A DNA stretch of 26,431 bases from Oligoflexia bacterium (GTDB lineage: Bacteria > Bdellovibrionota > Bdellovibrionia > Bdellovibrionales > UBA1609), in contig JAPPIY010000211.1 of the NCBI GenBank assembly GCA_026914095.1, positions 1 through 26,431 on the forward strand. Direction: 5' to 3'. Positions 15,536-23,720 of this stretch are shown piece by piece (position 1 is the stretch's first letter; every line of letters begins with the position of its first letter). Under the pieces are notes generated by a model that did no database searches, was not told the DNA's origin, and saw nothing but the letters and a program-made list of their open reading frames with translations. The position numbers were made by a program, and so were the translations under genes.

Positions 15536-16393
15536 ATGGTGTTTGGGCCTGTTGCTGGAGAAGCTTTTGTAATAAAGAAAGATAAAATTATTTCTGTCTT
15601 AATTCTGGCTGTTGTTTTTGCTTTTTTAAGTTTGACAGTCAAATGTGTTCCCGTGGGACACAAAGGAGTTGTTAAGCATTGGGGAAAAGTGAATCACAAA
15701 GTGATTTTGAGCGAAGGATTAAATTTTATCACTCCTGTAAGAACCACTATTATACCTATAACCTCAAAACTCTTAAAATTTGATCAGGAGTCAGCGGCAA
15801 GCTCAAAAGATTTACAAATGGTGAAAACTGTTGTAACAGTCCAATTTTCTCTATTAGAAGTTTCTGAACTCTTTCAAAAAATTGGCGCAGAAAAAAAAAT
15901 AGTTTCAGTTACTTTAATTCCAGCTATTCAGGAAAGTGTGAAAGCCGTTACCGCTTTATATACGGCTGAGCATCTAATCACTAAGAGGGCAAAGGTCAAA
16001 TCAGAAATCGCTCAATCTATAACTGATTTTTTGAAATCAACAATGGAAAGCAAGGGATTGATCGCGAATGCAATTAATATAGAAAATGTTGCCATAACGG
16101 ATTTTGCCTTTTCTGAAGAATTTAATAAATCTATTGAAATGAAAGTCCGCGCGGAACAGAAAGCTTTGCAGGCGAAGAATGAAAAAATAAAGAAAATCAC
16201 TGATGCGGAAGCTATAGCGGAAAAGATAAAAATTGAGAGCATTGCCAGAGCCAACGCCATTAAAAGGGAGGCAAGAGCTTTAAGGGAAAATCCTTTGTTA
16301 ATAGAATACAAGCGTATGGAAAAATGGGATGGCAAACTTCCTGAAGTGACTGGTAGCGCCATTCCCATGTTTGATATTAAAAAAAAGAATTAG
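15536..16393 (+). CDS. SPFH/prohibitin-family membrane-anchored protein
   Basis: 285 residues. A single N-terminal membrane helix (about 19-36) is followed by VPVGHKGVVKHWGKV...LSEGLNFITP (about 38-68), the opening of an SPFH (band 7) domain. The remainder is a long charged helix (about 195-255) rich in Ala, Glu and Lys (KVRAEQKALQAKNEKIKKIT), the usual oligomerising coiled coil. The pattern is closest to prohibitins, which form large rings in the membrane facing the periplasm and interact with proteases or act as membrane scaffolds. Start choice: the AAGGAGG site ends only one base before the ATG, which is too close, whereas the next codon, GTG at 15539, is four bases away. The true start may therefore be the GTG. 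Transcribed alone. Confidence 0.85.
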   Translation: MVFGPVAGEAFVIKKDKIISVLILAVVFAFLSLTVKCVPVGHKGVVKHWGKVNHKVILSEGLNFITPVRTTIIPITSKLLKFDQESAASSKDLQMVKTVVTVQFSLLEVSELFQKIGAEKKIVSVTLIPAIQESVKAVTALYTAEHLITKRAKVKSEIAQSITDFLKSTMESKGLIANAINIENVAITDFAFSEEFNKSIEMKVRAEQKALQAKNEKIKKITDAEAIAEKIKIESIARANAIKREARALRENPLLIEYKRMEKWDGKLPEVTGSAIPMFDIKKKN

Positions 16394-16434
16394 AGAGAGA
16401 GGGGGGTCTCGTTAAAATTCCGCTAAAGCGTATT

Positions 16435-16521
16435 TTATACCAATCCTGTTTGGATTTTTATTGCATTTCTGCTTTCATCGAAGCGGCAAATCGGGCTAAA
16501 CTTCAAACAGGATTGGTATAA
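16435..16521 (+). repeat. Dispersed MITE-like element, copy H (best-preserved ends)
   Basis: 18-base perfect terminal inverted repeats: TTATACCAATCCTGTTTG at 16435-16452 and CAAACAGGATTGGTATAA at 16504-16521. At 87 bp it is the shortest complete copy, with a degraded core (TGCTTTCATCGAAGCGGCA). It defines the ends of the family. The outer TATA suggests insertion at a TA target. Confidence 0.85.
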
Positions 16522-16549
16522 CAAAATTCAAATAGAATGAGTCTAAGAG

Positions 16550-16577
16550 TTGACAAATAGCTAAAATAAAAAATAAT
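16550..16577 (+). promoter_or_regulatory. Sigma70-type promoter of the enoyl-CoA hydratase gene
   Basis: TTGACA (16550-16555), 16-base spacer, AATAAT (16572-16577), which is 27 bases before the ATG at 16605. An AAAGGAG ribosome site lies between. Confidence 0.55.
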
Positions 16578-16604
16578 AGAGAAGAATTTATTGTAAAGGA
16601 GTTT

Positions 16605-17384
16605 ATGAATTACGAAACTTTGAAGTGGGAGCAAAAAGGGGCTGTTGGCTATCTCACTCTCTCAAGGCCAAAAGCTTTAAATGCCTTAAATGCAAAAGTC
16701 TTTCAAGAGTTAGATCACTGTTTGTCTTCTCTGGATAACCGCTCTTTGCGGATTTTAATTGTTCAAGGAGCGGGAGATAAAGCCTTTGTCGCGGGGGCGG
16801 ATATTAAGGAAATGTCTGGTTTGAATGCGAAGGAGGCCGAAGAATTTTCTAAAACCGGCCAGAAAGTTTTTTCTTTATTGGAGGCTCTGCCCTTTCCTGT
16901 AATTGCAGTGATTCAAGGTTTTGCTTTAGGGGGCGGTTTGGAATTGGCTTTAGCCTGTGATATTTTGTTGTTAGAGGAAAATTCAAAAGTGGGTCTTCCT
17001 GAAGTCACTTTAGGCTTATTCCCCAGTTTTGGCGGAACACAAAGGCTAGCCAGAGCGGTTGGCTTTTATAAAGCCAAAGAGATGATTTTTTCAGGAAACT
17101 TTTACACAGCTCAGGAGGCCTATTCTATGGGGCTTGTAAATTTTGCTCTTCCAAAAGAAAAGTTAATGAGCCAAGCGGAAGAATTATCTAAAATTTTTCA
17201 AAAAAGAGGCCCTTTAGCTATCGCTCAAGCTAAACAATTGATTCAAAAAAGCTACAGCTTAAGTTTAGAAACAGCTTTACAGCTGGAAGCTCAAGAGTTT
17301 GGCCGGCTTTTTGATAAACAGGACAGTCAAGAGGGAATGAAAGCTTTTATTGAAAAACGCCCTCCTCAATTCAAAGGAAATTAG
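16605..17384 (+). CDS. Enoyl-CoA hydratase/isomerase (crotonase family)
   Basis: 259 residues, the standard length of a stand-alone crotonase. Signatures: oxyanion-hole segments FVAGADIKEM (61-70) and FALGGGLELALACDI (106-120), and GLPEVTLGLFPSFGGTQRLAR (130-150). The two catalytic glutamates, Glu113 and Glu133, are 20 residues apart as in classic hydratases, so hydration of trans-2-enoyl-CoA to 3-hydroxyacyl-CoA in beta-oxidation or a related acyl-CoA pathway is likely. A strong AAAGGAG site precedes the ATG. The next gene, glutamine synthetase, starts 98 bases downstream and may share the transcript, although the two have no evident metabolic link. Confidence 0.93.
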   Translation: MNYETLKWEQKGAVGYLTLSRPKALNALNAKVFQELDHCLSSLDNRSLRILIVQGAGDKAFVAGADIKEMSGLNAKEAEEFSKTGQKVFSLLEALPFPVIAVIQGFALGGGLELALACDILLLEENSKVGLPEVTLGLFPSFGGTQRLARAVGFYKAKEMIFSGNFYTAQEAYSMGLVNFALPKEKLMSQAEELSKIFQKRGPLAIAQAKQLIQKSYSLSLETALQLEAQEFGRLFDKQDSQEGMKAFIEKRPPQFKGN

Positions 17385-17482
17385 AAAAAAGTGGAAATCC
17401 TAAAGCTTTATAGAAGAGAGCTTGACTGATGGCTTTTTTTGAATATAGGATTTGCAATTATTTTGATATGTAGGAGAAACCA

Positions 17483-18532
17483 ATGAATCTGTGTGAATAT
17501 ATCTGGATTGATGGCGCCAGCCCCACTCGGAAGCTTCGCTCTAAAGCCCGAGCTGTTTTTTTAAATAAAAAAACCGATGAAATCTCTATAGCTGACTTTC
17601 CTGATTGGGGGTTTGATGGCTCCTCCACTTATCAAGCTAAGGGAAGCGATTCGGATCTCATCTTAAAACCAGTGAATTTTGTCCGAGATCCTTTGCGGGG
17701 AAAAGGCCATTTTTTAGTAATATGTGAGGTGTTAAATCCTGATAAAAGCCCTCATTCCACAAATACAAGGGCTAATTTAAGACGAATTTTAGACGCCGGA
17801 GCCGGTCAAGAAAAGCCTTGGTTTGGTGTGGAGCAGGAATACACTTTATTTAAAAATAGAGTTCCTTTAGGCTGGCCGGATAAGGGCTATCCCGCGCCTC
17901 AAGGCCCTTTTTATTGTGGAGCGGGAGCGGATGAGGTTTTTGGAAGGGAGTTGGTGGAGGAGCACACTCAAGCCTGCATCTATTCTGGTCTTATGATTTT
18001 TGGAATCAACGCTGAAGTGATGCCCGGCCAATGGGAGTTTCAAATTGGCTATAGAGGGATTGAAGGGGAAGAGCCAAGCCCTTTAAATGTGGGCGATCAC
18101 ACTTGGATGGCGCGCTGGCTGTTATATCGTTTGGGAGAGGATTTTGGCATTACAGCTACTCTTGATCCCAAACCGATAAGGGGAGATTGGAATGGAGCGG
18201 GGCAACATACTAATTTTTCCACAAAATCCATGAGAGACCCTAAAACAGGAGAATCAGCTATAAAAAAATCTATAGCGCTCTTGTCTAAAAAACATAAGGA
18301 GCATATTTCTGTTTATGGCTATAGGCTGTCTGAAAGGCTGACGGGCCTGCATGAAACCTGTCATATTGGTGAGTTCAAATATGGTGTGGCTGATAGAGGG
18401 GCTTCTATTAGAATCCCCCGCCATGTTTCTGAAAAAGGCTATGGCTACTTAGAGGATAGAAGGCCGGGAGCCAATGCGGACCCTTATGAGGTCTCAGCTA
18501 GAATTTTACAAACAATTTGTGAAATCAGCTGA
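17483..18532 (+). CDS. glnII: Glutamine synthetase, type II
   Basis: Condenses ammonia and glutamate to glutamine with ATP. At 349 residues it is the short eukaryote-like GSII form, not the ~470-residue GSI-type GlnA. Visible are the beta-grasp motif FPDWGFDGSSTYQA (39-52), metal-site glutamates in WFGVEQEYTLF (113-123), CGAGADEVFGRELVEEHTQAC, INAEVMPGQWEFQIG (175-189), the ATP-site NGAGQHTNFS, and the C-terminal RGASIRIPRHV...DRRPGANADPYEV. The Tyr adenylylation loop of GSI-beta is absent, so regulation must differ. A GTAGGAGA ribosome site precedes the ATG. GSII occurs in eukaryotes and scattered bacteria (rhizobia, actinomycetes), so its presence is a useful lineage or transfer marker. Confidence 0.95.
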   Translation: MNLCEYIWIDGASPTRKLRSKARAVFLNKKTDEISIADFPDWGFDGSSTYQAKGSDSDLILKPVNFVRDPLRGKGHFLVICEVLNPDKSPHSTNTRANLRRILDAGAGQEKPWFGVEQEYTLFKNRVPLGWPDKGYPAPQGPFYCGAGADEVFGRELVEEHTQACIYSGLMIFGINAEVMPGQWEFQIGYRGIEGEEPSPLNVGDHTWMARWLLYRLGEDFGITATLDPKPIRGDWNGAGQHTNFSTKSMRDPKTGESAIKKSIALLSKKHKEHISVYGYRLSERLTGLHETCHIGEFKYGVADRGASIRIPRHVSEKGYGYLEDRRPGANADPYEVSARILQTICEIS

Positions 18533-18588
18533 TCTTTATAACTAGTCAATAAGATAAAAATTTCAAAACAAATCAGTAAATAGGGATT

Positions 18589-19704
18589 ATGTTTTTTAAA
18601 TTGTTTGCTTTTTTTCAGCTATTTGGCTGTTTTTTTTGTTTTCCAGCTTTTTCTGAAACTTTGATCTTGCAAAGCTCTGATCAACACTCTTCTTATAAAA
18701 AAATGCTGAATTTTTTAGCTGTTATTGAGGTTCTCTCCAGTGAGTTTAGGAGTCAATACCCGGAAGGAAAAGTGGCGCTTGTTATCAACGGAGATGTGTC
18801 CTCTTATGATAGATATTCCATTAACAGTTGGGATAGAGGACAGCTTATTTATGATACCTTAAGCAAATTGGCAAAAAAATACTTTGTTGTCTATACTTTT
18901 GGAAACCATGACGCTTTTGATTGGAACGACTCTCAGCTTTTTTTAGATCAAATGCTTCTATTAAAGGGAGGGGGGGTTAATCTTGTTGTGGGAAATGCTG
19001 ACTTTTATCCAGAATATGCGGATTTGTTTGATCAGCAGGCTGATCTTGTAAATTCTTCGGGGAAAATAATACGGTTTATTGGCTACACACTTCCTTATGG
19101 AAGACAGCAGAACAAACTGCAGAAGTTTCAAAAGAGAGGGCCTAAAATTATTGAGAAAATAAAAGGAATTAACATGAATATTCCTTTAAAAGCCGCAAGC
19201 AAACAGTCTAAAGTAGTTTCTGTCGTGGTATCCATGCATTTGGGCATTTCAAAGGCTAAGTGGCTCGTTTCCGATTTAAGCCTCTCTGCAGGCAGAAAAT
19301 TAAAATTACTTTTTGCCGGACATGATCATCAGCAGGAAATGACGCGAATAAAACAGGTTCATATCATTGATTCTGGAGCTTATTTTAGTTTTAGCGCGGT
19401 TCTGCTGGATGATAGGGGAGAGGTTCTTTCAAAGAAGTTTTTTGATGAAGGCTCTCAAAAAGATAGGGCTGATTTAATGGATACAAATAGTTTGGAGGCT
19501 CAGCTGATCAAGAAAGCCAAAGGGAGTTTATTAAATTTAACAAATCTGAGAAAAAAGCGGAGAGAAAAAGCTCCCAGCCCTCTAAGGGCTGGTTCTGTCC
19601 CTATTCAAGGAGCGCGAAAACAGACAAGAGACTACCAGTCTCCTTGTGTTAAATCCTTTCGAAAAAAAAGAGCAGTAACAGCTATTAAAGGCTTTACTTT
19701 TTAA
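18589..19704 (+). CDS. Secreted metallophosphoesterase (5'-nucleotidase-like)
   Basis: 371 residues with an N-terminal Sec signal peptide ending about PAFSET (residue 19-24). The calcineurin-like dinuclear metal site is complete: Asp31 and His33 (SSDQHSS), Asp69 (INGDVSS), Asn106-His107 in GNHDAF, His217 (VSMHLG), and GHDH at 244-247. The arrangement and the secreted location match UshA-type 5'-nucleotidase or related phosphodiesterase N-terminal domains, but the C-terminal substrate domain of true 5'-nucleotidases is missing. Instead, residues ~285-371 form a very basic, low-complexity tail (RKKRREKAP, SFRKKRAV). That tail could bind nucleic acid or polyanions. It is followed after 12 bases by the glutaredoxin gene, so the two are probably one operon. 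Confidence 0.85.
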   Translation: MFFKLFAFFQLFGCFFCFPAFSETLILQSSDQHSSYKKMLNFLAVIEVLSSEFRSQYPEGKVALVINGDVSSYDRYSINSWDRGQLIYDTLSKLAKKYFVVYTFGNHDAFDWNDSQLFLDQMLLLKGGGVNLVVGNADFYPEYADLFDQQADLVNSSGKIIRFIGYTLPYGRQQNKLQKFQKRGPKIIEKIKGINMNIPLKAASKQSKVVSVVVSMHLGISKAKWLVSDLSLSAGRKLKLLFAGHDHQQEMTRIKQVHIIDSGAYFSFSAVLLDDRGEVLSKKFFDEGSQKDRADLMDTNSLEAQLIKKAKGSLLNLTNLRKKRREKAPSPLRAGSVPIQGARKQTRDYQSPCVKSFRKKRAVTAIKGFTF

Positions 19705-19716
19705 ATCACAGGGTGT

Positions 19717-20055
19717 ATGTCTTTTTATATGACAGTAAAAGAGCAGATCACAAACTTAGTTTCAAAACACCCCATCATGTTATTTATGAAGGGGATTCCC
19801 GCTCAGCCTCAATGCGGCTTTTCCGCCCGTGTGGTTCAGATTTTAGATTTTTTAAAGGTGAAATATCACTCTTTTGATGTTCTTTCTAATGAAAATATAC
19901 GTCAGGGCATTAAGGAATATGGAAACTGGCCGACTATTCCCCAGCTTTATGTGAATAAAGAATTACTAGGAGGTTGTGACATTGTTCAAGAGATGTTTCA
20001 ATCGGGTGAGTTGGAAAAATCTCTTTCTAGCTTTATAGAAAAATCCACAAAATGA
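19717..20055 (+). CDS. grxD: Monothiol glutaredoxin, Grx4 family
   Basis: 112 residues. The thioredoxin-fold core carries FMKGIPAQPQCGFSARV, with the single active-site Cys33 in the CGFS motif. WPTIPQLYVNKELLGGCDIVQEM follows, holding the glutathione-binding TIPQLY and GGCD segments. CGFS glutaredoxins bind a glutathione-ligated [2Fe-2S] cluster and pass it to BolA-like or apoprotein partners in iron-sulfur assembly. The ATG at 19717 is 12 bases after the phosphoesterase stop with AGGG just upstream; Met5 is a possible alternative start. Repeat copy I begins almost immediately after the stop. Confidence 0.95.
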   Translation: MSFYMTVKEQITNLVSKHPIMLFMKGIPAQPQCGFSARVVQILDFLKVKYHSFDVLSNENIRQGIKEYGNWPTIPQLYVNKELLGGCDIVQEMFQSGELEKSLSSFIEKSTK

Positions 20056-20057
20056 TT

Positions 20058-20172
20058 GCGCCGATCTCGTTTGAAATTTTAGCTTTCAGTCCTTCCTGCA
20101 ACACTTGTCCTTGCGAAAGCGGGGAGCGAGAATCTCCAGAAAAAGCTGAAAAATTCAAATGAGATTAGTCTA
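20058..20172 (+). repeat. Dispersed MITE-like element, copy I
   Basis: Left GCCGATCTCGTTTGAAA, right ATTCAAATGAGATTAGTCTAA, core TTGCGAAAGCGGGGAGC and the tract AATCTCCAGAAAAAGC shared with copy D. It starts two bases after the glutaredoxin stop codon. Confidence 0.65.
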
Positions 20173-20187
20173 AAGTGTATAATATAG

Positions 20188-20488
20188 ATGGTTAAATTTT
20201 TTCTTTATTGCTGTTTTTTCTAGTTACTTTTTTTTGAGTGGGTATTCCTGTTTGTAAACAAGCTCTCAAAAGTTAAACACTCTTTGTAAAAAATTTGATA
20301 TAAAGGATCCTTTAGGGAAATCTATACATGAATGTTGTCAAGAGAGTTTGAGAGTAATTAAAAAACACTCTTATCAAATTTTATCGTCGCATTGGCGTTG
20401 GGCATGCCCCAAGGGAACAGAAAAGAATATGCTACGATGCGAAGACGTCCTAACATGGTGTAAGCCAGAAATCGATACTTCCAACTAA
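20188..20488 (+). pseudogene. Decayed Cys-rich lipoprotein gene
   Basis: A TATAAT box (20178-20183) and an ATG at 20188 open a would-be signal peptide spread over three frames. MVK is in the first; IFSLLLFFLVTFF is in the second, after a T6 run; LSGYSCL is in the third, after a T8 run. The third frame has a TAA at 20255, then stays open to 20486-20488 and encodes about 76 residues with five Cys, including LCKKFDIKDPLGKSIHECC, HWRWACPKG, MLRCEDV and TWCKPEI. The Cys content resembles the secreted proteins downstream. Each single feature is weak. Together they suggest a small secreted Cys-rich protein gene lost to homopolymer frameshifts. Confidence 0.35.
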
Positions 20489-20672
20489 CTTTGTAGAAGA
20501 ATAAGCGAGATACAATTCGAGAAGTTGTGGTTAATAACAAATCCTAAGCCAGTCTTTAGTCTGTTAAAAATTAGCCTCACATTTTTTAAAGCTTTACTTA
20601 ACCTGTGTAACTTCCTATTCTGAAAAGAGTTTCTAAAATTGGCTGTATTTTGTTTTAGGGTATGATTTTTCT
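20489..20672. other. Leader region of the 668-residue secreted protein
   Basis: No gene or repeat recognised. It presumably holds the promoter for the gene at 20673; no clear -35/-10 pair stands out. Confidence 0.3.
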
Positions 20673-22679
20673 ATGCAACACTTCCTGTCGTTTTGTTTGT
20701 TAGTTTTTTTTCAATTCACATGGTTTGAGCTTGATAGTAAAAACAAAATCTCAGCCAATAAGATGGCTTATGCAAAGTTAAAGATCAAAACACAAAGTCC
20801 TATATTAATTGCGAAATTTGAAAGATCTATCGCTCGAAATTTTTTTGATGATAAAGGCTTAAAAAAAGCGACTCAGCTATTAAAATCGCGACAAAAGATA
20901 TTAGATGGCAAAACTTTCCCTTATATTTTAGATAAAAATGTTTGTCAGGTTTTAGACAAAATTAAACAGACTTCTTCTTTATCTGAAGAACATAAGAAAG
21001 ATTTTTTTACAGAAGTGATTAAAACTTACGGTTTGGTTTTAGATTATTCTTTGGATCATAATTACTTTTACTGTCTCTATCATTATTTTAATTCTCCTAA
21101 GCCTAAATTTGCTCTTGATTTGGCTAACAAATTTTTAAGTCAAAATAAGGTGGAGGAATTATTGGATAGATTAGAAACCTGTCATGAAGAGGAGGTCAGA
21201 GGCAATGGAGATGATCCTCAAGCAAATTTAAAAAAAGAAACTTTATCTGTTAAAAAAACACAATCCCAAGAGCTTTTGTCTTTAAAAGATTACAAGAGTC
21301 TGTCTTTTTTTGATCGACTCAGCTATTCACAGGCTTTAAGGAAAGCTTACCTTGTCTTAGAAGCGGATAAAATTTCAAATTCTATTTCAAACAATTGGTT
21401 TGATATTTTTCTTCCCATAGTTAGAGCTCAAAATAAAAGAAAATGTGTGGTAGGGGGAGTGCTGAGGGAAGTCGTCTATTCCCATCATCTAGGTCGGTCT
21501 GTTTGTCCGGTTAGAAATAATACATGTGATGAGAAAAAGAACACTTTTAAGTGCGGCTCTTTATTTAACTCAGCTTGTATTTCCATTCATCCTATAAAAA
21601 ATTTATCTAAAAGATGTTACCAAAAAGCGCAAAGTGCTCCTATTAGCGAAGATGATTATAATGAGTTTATTAACAATACAAATAAGGCTTATAAAGATTA
21701 CTGTTTAGAAAGAGAAAAAAGGCGAGGAAAGGCAGTGGCAGGCTGTAATTTTTACACTCAAAGAGTTGATGAGCTAAAAGCTGTGTTTTCCAACAAAGTT
21801 CGCTCTATGGAGGAGAAAATAGAGCAAAAAACAGAAGCCAGCTTTAATACAGGAAGTCAGGACTGTGAGGAATGTCGGGCAGAAGGAGATAAAAATCAAC
21901 AAGTGAATGGTATAAGTGAAATTATGAAACTTGTAAGAAAATCAGAGGATTCTGATCTAGTCAAATATTTATCCAAGCAGGCTTATGATAACAGCGCTTG
22001 CAAGTGTGGCGGCAATGACGCCTGTACCAGAGGATGTAAAAAAAGAGGGAAATGGCCGCCTCATTTAAAATGCAGAGGAAATAAAAGCAAAAATAAATCT
22101 ACAAAATTTTGTATGAGGCACGTTAATGGAATCTTAACTGATACCATAAACACTTTTTTTGGAAGGTACTGCGAAGATAACTATCCATTTGATAGAGAAA
22201 AATGTTTAGATATCCATAAAAAGAACTTAAAGGAACAAACCAATATATGCACAAAAAGTTTTGTATTCCCTTCTGCTTTGTGCGCTTTAAACTTGGATGG
22301 AAAAGACAGGTATCAATCTATTAAGAATAAAAGGATTAAACGAAAATGTGAGAAGTTTGAATACAGGTATAATCATAATATAAAAACCATTAAACTCATA
22401 TCTGACGATGGCAAAAGAATAGAAGAGACGCCTTTGTTTGAAGAAATAACTATGCCTGAAGATCCAAATGATTTGCCAACAGGCGCTATAGTTGTTATGA
22501 AAAGCGGCAGTAAGCATGGACATATTGAAATTAAAACTGATAAACAAGAATGTAACGGAAGTTATTGTTTTTGCAGTGATTATTGCGCATCTCGCTCCGG
22601 AGGTTACACGCCTCCTTTTAAACCGGTTGCTGTTTTTAGATGGAATCCAAAAGTTCTGGAGTATTTAGGTGATATGTAG
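20673..22679 (+). CDS. Large secreted Cys-rich protein with CHAP/NlpC-P60-like C-terminus
   Basis: 668 residues. The first ~20 (MQHFLSFCLLVFFQFTWFEL) are hydrophobic and read as a signal peptide. The middle is Lys-rich with scattered Cys. A cluster of CxxC/CxC motifs lies near residues 400-470 (DCEEC, SACKCGG, DACTRGC). The C-terminal ~190 residues look like a papain-fold amidase: FCMRHVNGIL with Cys480 as candidate nucleophile, then TGAIVVMKSGSKHGHIEIKT with His617, then CFCSDYCAS and a closing AVFRWNP. GAIVV...GHIEI is the usual second half of CHAP/NlpC-type domains that cut peptide bonds in peptidoglycan. I infer a cell-wall peptidase. The match is by pattern only, and the Cys pairs imply disulfides in the periplasm or outside. 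The ribosome site is weak. Confidence 0.55.
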   Translation: MQHFLSFCLLVFFQFTWFELDSKNKISANKMAYAKLKIKTQSPILIAKFERSIARNFFDDKGLKKATQLLKSRQKILDGKTFPYILDKNVCQVLDKIKQTSSLSEEHKKDFFTEVIKTYGLVLDYSLDHNYFYCLYHYFNSPKPKFALDLANKFLSQNKVEELLDRLETCHEEEVRGNGDDPQANLKKETLSVKKTQSQELLSLKDYKSLSFFDRLSYSQALRKAYLVLEADKISNSISNNWFDIFLPIVRAQNKRKCVVGGVLREVVYSHHLGRSVCPVRNNTCDEKKNTFKCGSLFNSACISIHPIKNLSKRCYQKAQSAPISEDDYNEFINNTNKAYKDYCLEREKRRGKAVAGCNFYTQRVDELKAVFSNKVRSMEEKIEQKTEASFNTGSQDCEECRAEGDKNQQVNGISEIMKLVRKSEDSDLVKYLSKQAYDNSACKCGGNDACTRGCKKRGKWPPHLKCRGNKSKNKSTKFCMRHVNGILTDTINTFFGRYCEDNYPFDREKCLDIHKKNLKEQTNICTKSFVFPSALCALNLDGKDRYQSIKNKRIKRKCEKFEYRYNHNIKTIKLISDDGKRIEETPLFEEITMPEDPNDLPTGAIVVMKSGSKHGHIEIKTDKQECNGSYCFCSDYCASRSGGYTPPFKPVAVFRWNPKVLEYLGDM

Positions 22680-22775
22680 TTGGTTCTGAAAAAATCCTAA
22701 TTGTCTTATTTTTGGTGATTTGTATTTTTCCAAGGTATATTTGAAAGATTTAAATGAAAAAGCTGGACTGAGAGG

Positions 22776-22906
22776 TTGTCTCATAAATATAAAAAGCCTG
22801 TAAAAACGGGACTATCATTGACTTTAGAGCTTGTTTTTATATTGAAAAATTTTGAGTTAGGGCCAACTGGCTCCTTCCATATATTATTGGAGCATTTATG
22901 AGACAA
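22776..22906. repeat. Second MITE-like element (131 bp, 13-bp terminal inverted repeats)
   Basis: TTGTCTCATAAAT at 22776-22788 is the exact reverse complement of ATTTATGAGACAA at 22894-22906. The ends are unrelated to the main dispersed family. It has no coding capacity, and no flanking duplication is obvious by eye. Its right end lies inside the open frame that runs into the histidine kinase start. Confidence 0.6.
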
Positions 22907-23034
22907 GTTCTAGTGGAGAAGTTGCGCAGATTCGGCTGGAGAAATATGGCTGGTATTGTTCAAATGCTTTGAGAAAAAGTTCTGAATATAAATATTTAAT
23001 TTTTTATTTTAAAACTCCGATACTGTCTTTATGA
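22861..23034 (+). pseudogene. 3' remnant of a gene coupled to the histidine kinase
   Basis: A frame open from 22861 ends in TGA at 23032-23034, which overlaps the kinase ATG as ATGA. This is the usual sign of translational coupling. Beyond the repeat end it encodes about 42 residues with coding character (GEVAQIRLEKYGWYCSNALR then KSSEYKYLIFYFKTP). There is no start codon, and the 5' part coincides with the inverted-repeat element. I infer a gene whose front was removed by the insertion. I do not recognise the family. Confidence 0.35.
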
Positions 23035-23720
23035 AGAAAAATGGTTTTGAGCTGGATCCCATTAGCCTGTTTAGCCATGAGCTGAAAACTCCTTTGAGTT
23101 CTTTACAGCTTGGTTTGTCGCTTTTGGAGAGGGATTTTAATAAAAATAAAAACTTAATCCCTTTATTGAAAGAAGAATTGGAGTATTTAATCCAATTTGT
23201 TACAGATAACTTAGATTTAAGGGTTTTGCAGAATAAGAAGAAATGGCTTGAATTGAAATGGCAGTCTTTTGATTCTCTGGTGGAAAAAGCCTGCTCTTCT
23301 TTAAATTTACTGGCTCAAAGAGAAAATATAAATTTTGAGATTAAAAAGCTGAATTCAGAGCTTGAAGTTTTTATCGACTCCTCTTGGATGTTTCGCGTTT
23401 TATATAATCTTTTGTCCAATGCTTTAAATTTTTCTGTCCCTCACAGCTCTGTTATTATTGAGTCGGGCTTGGATAAAGATCATGTTTTTTATTGTTTGGT
23501 GAAAAACACAGCTTATGAGCCAATTGACTCTAAAAAAGTTTTTGATTTGTTTTACACTAAAAATTTTAAGCCAAAAGCAAAAGGCGCCGGCTTAGGCTTA
23601 AATCTTGTTCAAGCTATTGTAACAGCTCACAAAGGGCAAATCAAAGCTGACACAAAAGGAAAGGAAACTGTGTTTTATTTCACTCTTCCGCAAAGCCGTC
23701 AGCTCAAAAAATCCGCTTAA
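23031..23720 (+). CDS. Soluble sensor-less histidine kinase
   Basis: Only 229 residues: HisKA dimerisation domain with phospho-acceptor His16 in LFSHELKTPLSS, then a HATPase_c domain. The N box is LYNLLSNALNFS (Asn126, Asn130), the F box FDLFYT, and the G2 box GAGLGLNLVQAIVTAHKG (186-202). The G1 box, normally DxGxG, reads VKNTAYEPI, so the nucleotide-contacting Asp and the glycines are replaced. Activity may be weak or unusual. There is no membrane segment and no PAS, GAF or HAMP domain, and no response regulator in the window. The N-terminus starts almost at the H box, so signal input must come from a partner, possibly the now-truncated upstream gene whose stop overlaps this start (ATGA). 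The stop overlaps the convergent gene by four bases. Confidence 0.88.
   Translation: MKKNGFELDPISLFSHELKTPLSSLQLGLSLLERDFNKNKNLIPLLKEELEYLIQFVTDNLDLRVLQNKKKWLELKWQSFDSLVEKACSSLNLLAQRENINFEIKKLNSELEVFIDSSWMFRVLYNLLSNALNFSVPHSSVIIESGLDKDHVFYCLVKNTAYEPIDSKKVFDLFYTKNFKPKAKGAGLGLNLVQAIVTAHKGQIKADTKGKETVFYFTLPQSRQLKKSA

Noticed and set aside
16012..16368. 118-residue minus-strand frame within the SPFH gene
   Set aside because: Antisense shadow of the coiled-coil region of a well-recognised protein; no ribosome site.
20358..20540. 60-residue minus-strand frame in the gap before the 668-residue protein
   Set aside because: No ribosome site or family resemblance. It is antisense to the Cys-rich remnant, which explains the region better.
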